Assembly (NCBI GenBank): GCA_963843565.1
Contig: CAWJKY010000003.1
Span: 2,542,001-2,606,000, forward strand
Source: DASZQY01 sp963843565
Lineage (GTDB): Bacteria > Pseudomonadota > Alphaproteobacteria > Rhizobiales > Kaistiaceae
Direction of reading: 5' to 3'
Length of the DNA stretch: 64,000 nucleotides
Below the pieces are notes generated by a model that was given only the letters and a program-made list of their open reading frames with translations, was not told where the DNA came from and searched no databases. The translations under genes were made by a program, and so were the position numbers. Positions 23,305 through 31,720 of this stretch are shown here, one piece after another; positions within the stretch are counted from its first letter, which is position 1; every line of letters starts with the position of its first letter.

Positions 23305-26079
23305 CTACGCGGTCAGGCGGGCGCGCTCGGCCGGCGAGTTGATCAGCCGGGCCATGTCGTCGGCGCGCTGGGCCTGGCCGAAGAGGTAGCCCTGCCCTTC
23401 GCTGACGTCGAGGGAGCGCAGGAAGGCGGCCTGCGCGGCGTTCTCGATGCCCTCGGCGTTGAGCTTGAGCTTGAGGTCGTGGGCGAGGCTGGCGACGGCG
23501 CGCACGATCGAGGCCGAATGGCCGTTGGCGGGCAGTTCGGCGACGAACGACTGGTCGAGCTTGATCTTGGTGATCGGGAACTTCTGCAGGTAGCTCAGCG
23601 AGGAGTAACCCGTGCCGAAGTCGTCGAGGGCGACGCCAACCCCCAGCGCGCGCACTTCGGCGAGGCTCTCGTGGATCGCCTTGCTCGGGTGCATGAACAC
23701 CGATTCGGTAATTTCGAGATCGAGCTGCGTGGCGGGCAAGCGGGATTTCTTCAGCGCGTCGGCGACCTGCCTGGCCATGTCGCCGCGCGTGAACTGCACC
23801 GACGAGACGTTGACGGCGAGGCGAAGGTGGCCCGACCATGACGCGACGTCGGCACAGGCGGTCTCCAGCACCCACTGCCCGAGCTGCTCTATCATGCCGA
23901 TCGCCTCGGCGACCGGAACGAACTCGGCCGGCGAAACCATGCCGCGCTTGGGGTGATGCCAGCGCAGAAGCGCTTCGACGCCGGCGAGACGCCCGGTGGC
24001 GAGATCGACCTGCGGCTGATACCAGACCTCGAATTCACCGCGCTCGAGGGCGCGCCACATCTCGACCTCGAGGCGCTGGCGCTCGACCATCGATTTCAGC
24101 ATCTCGCGCTCGAAGACAACGAAGGTGTTGCCGCCGCCGGCCTTGGCCCGGTACAGCGCGATATCGGCGCGCTTGAGGATGTCGTCCGGCCCCTTGTCGC
24201 GGGCGTCGGCCAGCGCGACGCCGGCGCTCGCGCCGACGAGCACCTGGTGGCCTTCGAGGTGGAAGGCCTGACCGATGATCGCCACCGCCTCGGTGGCGTA
24301 TTCGACGGCAGCTTCCTGAACGTCGGGACCGGAGATGACGGCGGCGAACTCGTCGGCGCCGAGGCGGGCGACAAGACCGCCGGGCGGCAGCAGGGCCGTC
24401 GCGCGCGCGGCGACCTCGCGCAGCAGCAGGTCGCCGATGTGGTGGCCGAGGGTATCGTTGACGGATTTGAAGCCGTCGAGATCGAGGGAGACGACGGCGC
24501 TGGTGCGGGCGGAGTGGTCGGCGCTGGTGAAGGCGCTTTCGAGGCGCTCGATCAGCTGGTTGCGGTTGGGCAGGTCGGTCAGCGTGTCGAAGCGGGCCAT
24601 GCGCTCGATGCGCGCCTTGGCGGCGCGCTCGTTGGTGACGTCGGTGAAGGTGAGGCAGGCGACCTTGTAGGTGCGCGCGCCGCGAATGCGCTCGGCGCGT
24701 TCGTTTTCGACCTCCGAGACGGTGATGATGTACTCGAGCGTGCGGATCTTCCCATCGGGGCGCTTCAGCGTGTACTCGCTGAGGTGGCGCGAGAAGCGGT
24801 CGAAGCCGGCCACCGTCAGAACCGAATCGACCCGCGCCGCGAGTTCGGCGGGCAGCACCTTGTAGGCGCTGAGGCCGGTGAGCGCCGACTGGGCGCCAAG
24901 CAGCTCCGAGGCTGTGCGGCTGGCCGCGCGGATGCGCCCGTTCTTGTCGACCACGACGATGCCGGCGAAGTTGTCCGTGACCACCTGACCGAGCAGCGCC
25001 TCGGCATTGGAGGCGCGCACCCGCCACATGGTCTGGACGAGCTTGCCGAAGTCGATCTCGCTGACCAGCACGACGATGGCGAAGATGGCGAGCGCCACCA
25101 GCCAGGGCGCCGTGTCGACGGCCAGCGCGAAGCGCGCCTGTACGAAGGTGGCGCCGATCTCGGTGATGAGACCCGCCGCCAGAAGGCCGGCGACGGCGAT
25201 TGTCCAGCGGACGCGGCCAACCACCAGCGTGGCTAGCCCGATGACCAGCAGTCCCATCCACATCAGAAGGCTGTTGGTCGCGTGGATCGCCCGCCCCTGG
25301 ATCAACGTCTCGGCGGCGCCCGCCTGGAGCAGCGCGCCGGAGACGGTCCCGGCGACCGGCACCGAGAAGAAGTCGCGGAGTTCCACCGCCTGCGCGCCGA
25401 CGATGACCTTCTTGCCGGCGATGCGGGCGGGGTCGACGACGCCGTTCAGCACGTCGATGACCGGAATGCGGTCGATCTCGTTCAAGTTGATGCTGAAGTC
25501 GATGGCGAACGACTGGCCGACCTCGCCGAGGCCGCCGGCGAGAACGGCGGGAACCGACGGGTAGATCTGCCCGTTGACGACGATGCCATAGGGAAAGCGC
25601 CGCACGAGCCCGTCCGAATCCGGCCGCACGGTGACGCTGGCCATCCACGCGTTGGCGGCGAAGGCGGCGACCGGATGGTTGAAGACCGGCTCGGAATCGC
25701 CCACCGCCGTCAGCTTCTGGACGAAGGCGGCGAGAATGATACTGCCGCCGGCGCGCTTCAGGGCGGCTTCCATGGCGCCGTCGTCGACCGGGTTCGACGG
25801 GGCGCTGAAGTCGACGTCGAAGGCGATCTCGCCGGCGCCCATCTTGTCGAGCTTGTCGATCAGCTCGGCGTAGGTGCGGCGCGGCCACGGCCAACTGCCG
25901 AGCGCGCCGATGCTCTTGGCGTCGATGTCGACCACCACGACGGCGCCGGTCGGCGGGCGCCGCTCGGCTTCCATGCGCAGCGCCGTCAGCTGGTTCTCGA
26001 CGGGACGCAGGACGCCGCTCCAGTCCGCCGCCATCGGAGCGAGCACGACCAGGGCGGCGGCGATGAGACGACGGAGCAT
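23305..26079 (-). CDS. CHASE2-PAS-GGDEF-EAL membrane signalling protein
   Basis: 924 residues. N-terminal helix, periplasmic CHASE2 sensor (about 25-260; VVVVDIDAKSIGALGSWPWP), three membrane helices (about 270-340), PAS (about 355-485), GGDEF-like domain (490-660) and EAL domain (670-915). The cyclase motif is degenerate, GADEF at 574-578, so cyclase activity is doubtful. The EAL domain keeps EALLR (702-706), NVS, LEITES, DDFGTGYSS and EGIEN, so it should hydrolyse cyclic di-GMP. It is downstream of a FecR-domain gene (89 bases) and probably in one operon. Confidence 0.93.
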   Translation of the reverse strand: MLRRLIAAALVVLAPMAADWSGVLRPVENQLTALRMEAERRPPTGAVVVVDIDAKSIGALGSWPWPRRTYAELIDKLDKMGAGEIAFDVDFSAPSNPVDDGAMEAALKRAGGSIILAAFVQKLTAVGDSEPVFNHPVAAFAANAWMASVTVRPDSDGLVRRFPYGIVVNGQIYPSVPAVLAGGLGEVGQSFAIDFSINLNEIDRIPVIDVLNGVVDPARIAGKKVIVGAQAVELRDFFSVPVAGTVSGALLQAGAAETLIQGRAIHATNSLLMWMGLLVIGLATLVVGRVRWTIAVAGLLAAGLITEIGATFVQARFALAVDTAPWLVALAIFAIVVLVSEIDFGKLVQTMWRVRASNAEALLGQVVTDNFAGIVVVDKNGRIRAASRTASELLGAQSALTGLSAYKVLPAELAARVDSVLTVAGFDRFSRHLSEYTLKRPDGKIRTLEYIITVSEVENERAERIRGARTYKVACLTFTDVTNERAAKARIERMARFDTLTDLPNRNQLIERLESAFTSADHSARTSAVVSLDLDGFKSVNDTLGHHIGDLLLREVAARATALLPPGGLVARLGADEFAAVISGPDVQEAAVEYATEAVAIIGQAFHLEGHQVLVGASAGVALADARDKGPDDILKRADIALYRAKAGGGNTFVVFEREMLKSMVERQRLEVEMWRALERGEFEVWYQPQVDLATGRLAGVEALLRWHHPKRGMVSPAEFVPVAEAIGMIEQLGQWVLETACADVASWSGHLRLAVNVSSVQFTRGDMARQVADALKKSRLPATQLDLEITESVFMHPSKAIHESLAEVRALGVGVALDDFGTGYSSLSYLQKFPITKIKLDQSFVAELPANGHSASIVRAVASLAHDLKLKLNAEGIENAAQAAFLRSLDVSEGQGYLFGQAQRADDMARLINSPAERARLTA

Positions 26080-26168
26080 GGAGTGTGCCGAACCTCGAGA
26101 AACGTCAGCGGCGGCTGGATAGCCCGGGCACGGCGGCCGGCGGCCCGGTCAGGACCGCCGGCTCCCGG

Positions 26169-27101
26169 TCAGCTGAACCTGCCGCGCAGGAACGCAAGCC
26201 CGAAGGCCAGCGTCACGGCGAACGCGAAGGCGATGGCCACGACAAGCGGCGTGATGATGGTGTTCTGGTCGTCGGCGTTGTAGCGCGTGCCGGAGCCGCT
26301 GCCGGAGGTAAAGGTGGGGATGCCGCTACCGTCGGATCCGCCGACGCTGGCGCCGCCCGAGCCGCCACCACTGCCGCCGTTGCCGGCAGCGCCCAGCGCC
26401 ACGACGGTGCCGGCGGCGTCTGTGCCGCCGTTGCCCGGCTTCATCGTCGGCGTCCGGCTGGCGGCGTCGTTCTGCATGGTCGCGAGATCGGCGCCGGACA
26501 GCGGCGCAACCAGCGGCGCGCGCGGCGCCCCTTGCGTGATCGGCGCAGAGCCGTCGACGGAAAGCGCGCGATCCAGACCGGAGACGCGGGCGGCCTGACC
26601 GGCGGGGGTGTCGACGTTCTGGCCGGTGGCAAGGTCGCTGACCGCGACGAGGCCGCGGGCGACGGAAACCGAAGCGCTCGCGTCATCGACCGTGACGGTG
26701 AAATGGGTGCCCTTGACGACCGCCGCGAGGAACGGCGTCTCGACGGCGAAGTGCGGAACCTTCTGCTTGTCGACGTCGAACTCGACCTCGCCGGCACGCT
26801 GCACGACGCTGACGAAGCCCTCGACCGGGTTCTTCGGCAACGTGGCGACCGAGTTCGGGCCGACCATGAGGGTCTGGCCGTCATGCTCAAGCATGGCGCG
26901 GCCGGTCTTGCCGGTAATCAGGGTGGCGTTCTCGGGAATGGTCTCGACCGAGCTCAGCGACGCCGGCTGAGCGGCGTCGGATTGAATCCATACATCGCCG
27001 GTCGACTGCACGACCCGCCAATCGCCGGCCTGCGCAGCCGTGATCATCAACATGGACGCCGCGAGGAGTCCGAGACACTTCGATGCAAATCCGCCGCTCA
27101 T
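26169..27101 (-). CDS. FecR-domain exported, membrane-tethered protein
   Basis: 310 residues from the ATG at 27101 preceded by AAGGA; a longer frame exists but lacks a signal near its start. Signal peptide ends AAQAGDW (about residue 26). A FecR domain follows (TGKTGRAMLEHDGQTLMVGP, FAVETPFLAAVVKGTHFTVT). Then comes a low-complexity Gly/Ser linker and a C-terminal membrane helix (TPLVVAIAFAFAVTLAFGLA) with a basic end. FecR domains are periplasmic sensors or structural modules. Pairing with a CHASE2 protein is recurrent, suggesting that it is the input partner of the downstream c-di-GMP enzyme. Confidence 0.88.
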   Translation of the reverse strand: MSGGFASKCLGLLAASMLMITAAQAGDWRVVQSTGDVWIQSDAAQPASLSSVETIPENATLITGKTGRAMLEHDGQTLMVGPNSVATLPKNPVEGFVSVVQRAGEVEFDVDKQKVPHFAVETPFLAAVVKGTHFTVTVDDASASVSVARGLVAVSDLATGQNVDTPAGQAARVSGLDRALSVDGSAPITQGAPRAPLVAPLSGADLATMQNDAASRTPTMKPGNGGTDAAGTVVALGAAGNGGSGGGSGGASVGGSDGSGIPTFTSGSGSGTRYNADDQNTIITPLVVAIAFAFAVTLAFGLAFLRGRFS

Positions 27102-27304
27102 TGTTTTTGGTCCTTGGCCTGATCCCTGACGAGCCCGAGCCATACCAATAGTCTTCTAAAGAGCTGCTAAGAGGTTGCTTCAACTTGGACGAAATTCATC
27201 ATCGCTCCCGGCAGCCTTCCGCAGTTTTCAGCCCCTGCGTGATTTGACCGCGCCGCCGCGCTAAGTCTTTGCTAACCCCAATTCAAATCGAACCGGTGTC
27301 ACTC

Positions 27305-28756
27305 ATGCTTGAACTTCGCGACCCCGACCTTCTCCGCGACCGCTGCTATGTCGGCGGTCAATGGACCGGCACGCCGGCGACCGACGTTACCGACCCGGCG
27401 ACCGGCGCCGTGGTCGGCAAGGTCCCCTATTTCGGCACGGCCGAGGCGGAGGACGCCGTCGCCATTGCGCACGCCGCCTTCCCCGCCTGGGCGAAGCTGA
27501 CCGGCAAGGCGCGGGCGAACATCCTGCGCAAATGGTTCGACCTGATCGTCGCCAACCGCGACGACATCGGCCTGATCATGACCCGCGAGCAGGGCAAGCC
27601 GCTCGCCGAGGCGATCGGCGAGGTCGACTACGCCGCCTCGTTCGTCGAGTTCAACGCCGAGGAAGCCAAGCGCGTGCTCGGCGAAAGCTCGCAGAGCCAT
27701 CGCGAGGACGCGCGCATCGTCGTCATCCGGCAGCCGATCGGCGTGGTCGGCGCCATCACCCCGTGGAACTTCCCCGCCGCCATGATCACGCGCAAATGCG
27801 CGCCGGCGCTTGCCGCCGGCTGCACGGTGGTGGTCAAGCCGGCCGGCGAGACGCCGCTGACGGCGCTGGCGCTGGCGGTGTTGGCCGAGCGCGCCGGAAT
27901 TCCGCCCGGCGTCTTCAACGTCATCACCGGCAAGGCGTCGGCGATCGGCGAGGTGCTGACCACCAGCCCGCTCGTCCAGTGCATCGCCTTCACCGGCTCG
28001 ACCGAGGTCGGCAAGCTGCTCATGCGCCAGGCCGCCTCGACCGTGAAGAAGGTGGCGCTCGAGCTCGGCGGCAACGCGCCGTTCATCGTCTTCGACGACG
28101 CCGACCTCGACGCCGCGGTCGAGGGCGCGATCTTCTCCAAGTTCCGCAACATGGGCCAGACCTGCATCTGCGCCAACCGCATCTTCGTGCAGGACGCGGT
28201 CTACGACGCCTTCTCGGCGAAGCTCGCCGCGGCGGTCGCGGCGCTCAAGGTCGGCAACGGCACCGACAAGGGCGTCGTCCAGGGGCCGCTCATCAACATG
28301 GCAGCGATCGACAAGGTCGAACAGCACATCGCCGACGCGGTCGGCCATGGCGCCCACATCGCGGTCGGCGGGCACCGCCATGCGCTGGGCGGCACGTTTT
28401 TCGAGCCGACCGTGTTGACCGACGTGACGCCAGACATGCTCATCACGCGGGAAGAAACCTTCGGACCGGTGGCGCCGCTCTATCGCTTCCACGACGAGCA
28501 GGAAGCCATCGACCTCGCCAACGCCACCGAGTTCGGCCTCGCCGCGTACTTCTACGCCCGCGACATCGGCCGGGTGTGGCGGGTCGGCGAAGGGCTCCAG
28601 TACGGCATGGTCGGGATCAACTCGGGCGCCATCTCGACCGAACTCGCGCCCTTCGGCGGCGTCAAGGAATCCGGTCTCGGCCGCGAAGGCTCGCACTATG
28701 GCGTCGAAGAGTTCGTCGAGGTCAAATACATGCTGATGGGCGGTCTCGACCGCTAG
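27305..28756 (+). CDS. gabD: NAD(P)-dependent succinate-semialdehyde dehydrogenase-type aldehyde dehydrogenase
   Basis: 483 residues from MLELRDPDLLRDRCYVGGQW, which fits GabD starts; the upstream TTG/GTG codons are less likely. Motifs: EQGKPLAEAIGEVDY, TPWNFPAAMITRKCAPALAA, FTGSTEVGKLLM, catalytic Glu in LELGGNAPFIVFDD, catalytic Cys in NMGQTCICANRIFV, and GGVKESGLGREGSHYGVEEF. It oxidises succinate semialdehyde (or a related aldehyde such as glutarate semialdehyde) in the cytoplasm. No GABA transaminase is adjacent, so substrate is inferred from family. Confidence 0.92.
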   Translation: MLELRDPDLLRDRCYVGGQWTGTPATDVTDPATGAVVGKVPYFGTAEAEDAVAIAHAAFPAWAKLTGKARANILRKWFDLIVANRDDIGLIMTREQGKPLAEAIGEVDYAASFVEFNAEEAKRVLGESSQSHREDARIVVIRQPIGVVGAITPWNFPAAMITRKCAPALAAGCTVVVKPAGETPLTALALAVLAERAGIPPGVFNVITGKASAIGEVLTTSPLVQCIAFTGSTEVGKLLMRQAASTVKKVALELGGNAPFIVFDDADLDAAVEGAIFSKFRNMGQTCICANRIFVQDAVYDAFSAKLAAAVAALKVGNGTDKGVVQGPLINMAAIDKVEQHIADAVGHGAHIAVGGHRHALGGTFFEPTVLTDVTPDMLITREETFGPVAPLYRFHDEQEAIDLANATEFGLAAYFYARDIGRVWRVGEGLQYGMVGINSGAISTELAPFGGVKESGLGREGSHYGVEEFVEVKYMLMGGLDR

Positions 28757-28771
28757 GCGGGGCCGGCGCCC

Positions 28772-29791
28772 TCAGCGCCGGGGATAGCCGTACCGATCCA
28801 GCACGTCGCCATACTCCGCCGCCATACGCTCGACGAGGGCGGCCGGCAGGACGTGGCGCCACTGGCCGCTGGTGGCGTCGCGGATGTGCTCCATCTTCTT
28901 GCGGAGGTTGGCGGCGCTGTGGCGATGCGCATATCCGGCGCCAGCACGGCGCGCGCGCCATGGCAGCCCGAGGAACGCCAGGATGTCGGCGAACGTCTCG
29001 CGTTCGCGGCCCATGATGTCTTCGTAGCGAAAGGTCCTGACCCGGTCGCTGTCGGACGGCCAGTCGCGCATCGTGTCGAAATGATTGCGGCGGAATTCGT
29101 ACTCGGCGGCGAGGCCGGCGTCCCGGGGGGCCGCGCTGACATACGCAGTCATCGACGTTGCGGCGGGCAGTGCGTCTGGCACCTTGCCGTTGACGATCGC
29201 CCAGTCGGCGTCGACCGGATCGTCGAGCAGACACCAGCCTTCGGGCCCGCGCTGGTGGTAGAAGTAGCCCGACACGATCAGATCGCGGGGGTCGCGCACG
29301 AAGCGCACGACGCGGATATCGTCGAAACGGTCGAGGTCGACGACGTGGCCGCTGACCGAGGTGATGCGAAAGTCCTCGCACTCGGCGTAGAAGGCATCCA
29401 ACCGGTGGTGAAAGTGATTGAAGCCGCGCTGCTGCCCGGAGGGCAGCCGCGACGTGGCTCTCCGGTAGGTCTGCACCGCGAAGACGGTCAGGCACTTGTG
29501 GAAGCCGCAATGGACGCGAACCGGTTGCCTCTTGCGCGGGCCGCGCATGCTGCGGTCAGAGCCGAGGTGGAGCCGCCCGCGGATGCCGGCGCGCGCCACC
29601 GCAAACGGCTGGCCGGCGATGGCGACCGTGTCGCCGGCATCGACCGGCGTCGTGCCGTTGGCGGCGGCGCCGTTGACGGTGAGTTTGCCGGCGCCGACGA
29701 GGCGGTCGAGATCGCTGGGGTTCACGGCGAGTCCCGCCCGCGACAGGAGCGCGGCGAGGGGCTCGGCGTCGGCGCGCGCGCATGTCGTCAT
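28772..29791 (-). CDS. S4-like domain fused to a sulfotransferase domain
   Basis: 339 residues. Residues ~10-65 read as an S4 RNA-binding-like fold (PLAALLSRAGLAVNPSDLDR, LVGAGKLTVNG, TPVDAGDTVAI). Residues ~90-339 are a PAPS-dependent sulfotransferase: a degenerate 5'-phosphosulfate loop (HCGFHKCLT, 94-102), a clear 3'-phosphate motif (VRFVRDPRDLIVSGYFYHQ, 162-180), FRYEDI at 255-260, and a C-terminal IRDATSGQWRHVL like the RKGxxGDW loop. The target is unknown. It is 105 bases downstream of glycerate kinase on the same strand. The S4 call is by pattern. Confidence 0.8.
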   Translation of the reverse strand: MTTCARADAEPLAALLSRAGLAVNPSDLDRLVGAGKLTVNGAAANGTTPVDAGDTVAIAGQPFAVARAGIRGRLHLGSDRSMRGPRKRQPVRVHCGFHKCLTVFAVQTYRRATSRLPSGQQRGFNHFHHRLDAFYAECEDFRITSVSGHVVDLDRFDDIRVVRFVRDPRDLIVSGYFYHQRGPEGWCLLDDPVDADWAIVNGKVPDALPAATSMTAYVSAAPRDAGLAAEYEFRRNHFDTMRDWPSDSDRVRTFRYEDIMGRERETFADILAFLGLPWRARRAGAGYAHRHSAANLRKKMEHIRDATSGQWRHVLPAALVERMAAEYGDVLDRYGYPRR

Positions 29792-29896
29792 AACGGAGCG
29801 TTCACTCCCGTGCCCGGCGCATCGTTGACATTGCCCCCGCCACGCGGGGAACCGCGCCCATACTAGGGATGGCGACCGGCGAGGCAACCGCCGCGG

Positions 29897-31126
29897 CTAC
29901 CGGATGAGGATGGCGCGGAAGTCGTTGACGTTGGTGCGCGTCGGTCCGGTCGTCACCAGCCGGCCGAGCTGGTGGAAGAACGTCCAGGCGTCGTTGTCGG
30001 CGAGGAAGGCTTGCGGATCGAGGCCGTTCGCTCGCGCCGCCGCGAGGTCGCCCGGCCTGAACCAGGCGCCGGCGTTGTCTTCGATGCCGTCGATGCCGTC
30101 GGTATCGCAGGCGAGCGCCGCGAAGACGGGATTGTCGCCCAGCGCGATCATGAGCGCCAACAGAAACTCCGCGTTGCGCCCGCCGCGCCCTTTGCCAGTC
30201 ACCGTCACCGTGGTCTCGCCGCCGGAGATCAGCATCGCCGGCAGTGCGCCGATTGCCTGCCGGTCGCGCGCCGTCGCCGACATGGCGCGGGCCACATCGC
30301 GCGCCTCGCCCTCGATGGCATCGCCCAGAATTTCGGGCACGATGCCGAGGCGGCGCGCTTCCGCCGCAGCGGCTTCCAGCGCCATCGCCGGCGTCGCCAG
30401 CAGGTGCGCCGCGCCACCCGGTGCCGCGTGCACCACGTTGGCGCGGATCGCCGCCGCGATGCGGTCATCGACCGGCACGGCATAGCGTTTCAGGATGGCC
30501 AGCGCGCGTTCGGGATCGGACTCTTCGGGAATCGTCGGGCCCGAGCCGATGGTCGCCGGGTCGTCGCCGGGCACGTCGGAGATCAGGTACGTGACCAGGC
30601 GCGCCGGCGCGGCCGCCGCGGCGAGGCGCCCGCCCTTGACCGCCGAGAGCGCCTTCCGCACCGCGTTCATCTCGCCGATCGGCGCCCCTGATTTGAGCAG
30701 CGCGCGGTTGATCGCCTGCTTGTCGGCAAGCGTCACACCGTCTGCCGGCAAGCTCAGCAGCGCCGAGGCGCCGCCAGAGATCAGCGCGACGACGAGATCG
30801 TCCGGCCCGGCCGACCGGGCGAGCGCCAGGATGCGTTCGGCCGCCTTCTCGCCTGCCGCGTCGGGCACCGGATGGGCGGCTTCCACCACCTCGATCGCGC
30901 CGGTCGGCGCGCCGTGGCCGTAGCGCGTGACGACAAGGCCCTCGACCGGCCGCTGCCACGCCTGCTCGAACGCCGCCGCCATGGACGCCGCCGCCTTGCC
31001 GGCGCCAACCACGATGGTGCGGCCTTTGGGCGGCGTGGGTAGTTGGCCGGCGAACTTGCCTTCAGGGCGGGCCGCGGCGAGCGCTGCGTCGAAGACCGCT
31101 CTCAGGATGCGTTCATCATCGCTCAT
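29897..31126 (-). CDS. Glycerate 2-kinase (GckA/TtuD, MOFRL family)
   Basis: 409 residues. GRTIVVGAGKAAASMAAAFE, VVTRYGHGAPTGAIEVVEAA, LVVALISGGASALLSLPADG, SDVPGDDPATIGSGPT and the C-terminal MOFRL domain (TVTGKGRGGRNAEFLLALMI, ...ACDTDGIDGIEDNAGAW) are diagnostic. It phosphorylates D-glycerate to 2-phosphoglycerate using ATP. Together with the hydroxypyruvate isomerase-like gene it suggests hydroxypyruvate/tartronate semialdehyde metabolism, but the linking reductase is not in the window. Confidence 0.92.
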   Translation of the reverse strand: MSDDERILRAVFDAALAAARPEGKFAGQLPTPPKGRTIVVGAGKAAASMAAAFEQAWQRPVEGLVVTRYGHGAPTGAIEVVEAAHPVPDAAGEKAAERILALARSAGPDDLVVALISGGASALLSLPADGVTLADKQAINRALLKSGAPIGEMNAVRKALSAVKGGRLAAAAAPARLVTYLISDVPGDDPATIGSGPTIPEESDPERALAILKRYAVPVDDRIAAAIRANVVHAAPGGAAHLLATPAMALEAAAAEARRLGIVPEILGDAIEGEARDVARAMSATARDRQAIGALPAMLISGGETTVTVTGKGRGGRNAEFLLALMIALGDNPVFAALACDTDGIDGIEDNAGAWFRPGDLAAARANGLDPQAFLADNDAWTFFHQLGRLVTTGPTRTNVNDFRAILIR

Positions 31127-31163
31127 GGCAGGCGCACGAAATCGGCGAAGGAAGACCGCCCGC

Positions 31164-31583
31164 TTATAGCGCCCGCATGCGGTTGCTGCGCGGATTGTCC
31201 TCGACCTCGGCGAGACCGAGGACGCGCAGCACCGGCGGCACGTAGACGGCGAAGCGACCGCGCAGGCCCTTCTTCAGTCCGTACCAGCCCTTGACCGGAT
31301 TCTTCGACGAGCGCGCCCACGCCTCGACGGTTCCGTCCGCCGCCGGCTTCTGCTCGTCGGCGCCGCCGAGCGCCATCCAGGTGCCGTGCTTCTTCAGCAT
31401 GGCGTGGAGATCGTCGATGGCGGCGAGGTGATACCTGAGTTCCGTCTTGCCGGCGCGCACGACCAGCGCCGGCGGGTCGAGTGCCGGGTCGCGAAACGCC
31501 ATGAACTCCGACCTGCCGCCCGGTGTCTTCAACTGCCACGGGTCCTCGCGCGTGCCCGCTCCCTTGACGTTCGCCTCGGCCAT
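31164..31583 (-). CDS. Conserved protein of unknown function
   Basis: 139 residues from the ATG at 31583. It begins GAGTREDPWQLKTPGGRSEF and continues FRDPALDPPALVVRAGKTEL, HAMLKKHGTWMALGGADEQK, with NPVKGWYGLKKGLRGRFAVY VPPVLRVLGL near the end. I recognise it as a widely conserved short protein (possibly DUF6855) with no known activity. Soluble, no signal peptide. It precedes glycerate kinase by 37 bases on the same strand. Confidence 0.75.
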   Translation of the reverse strand: MAEANVKGAGTREDPWQLKTPGGRSEFMAFRDPALDPPALVVRAGKTELRYHLAAIDDLHAMLKKHGTWMALGGADEQKPAADGTVEAWARSSKNPVKGWYGLKKGLRGRFAVYVPPVLRVLGLAEVEDNPRSNRMRAL

Positions 31584-31720
31584 GTCCGTTTTCCGCCGTT
31601 GATGGTGGCGGCACGCTAACACGCCACGGTTTCAGGGCGGCGGTAGACCGTTACCCGCGCGGGGGTCGCCTAACTCCGGCCCCTGTGCGAGAATTGCCTT
31701 GTCGCGAGGCGGAGCGTTGC

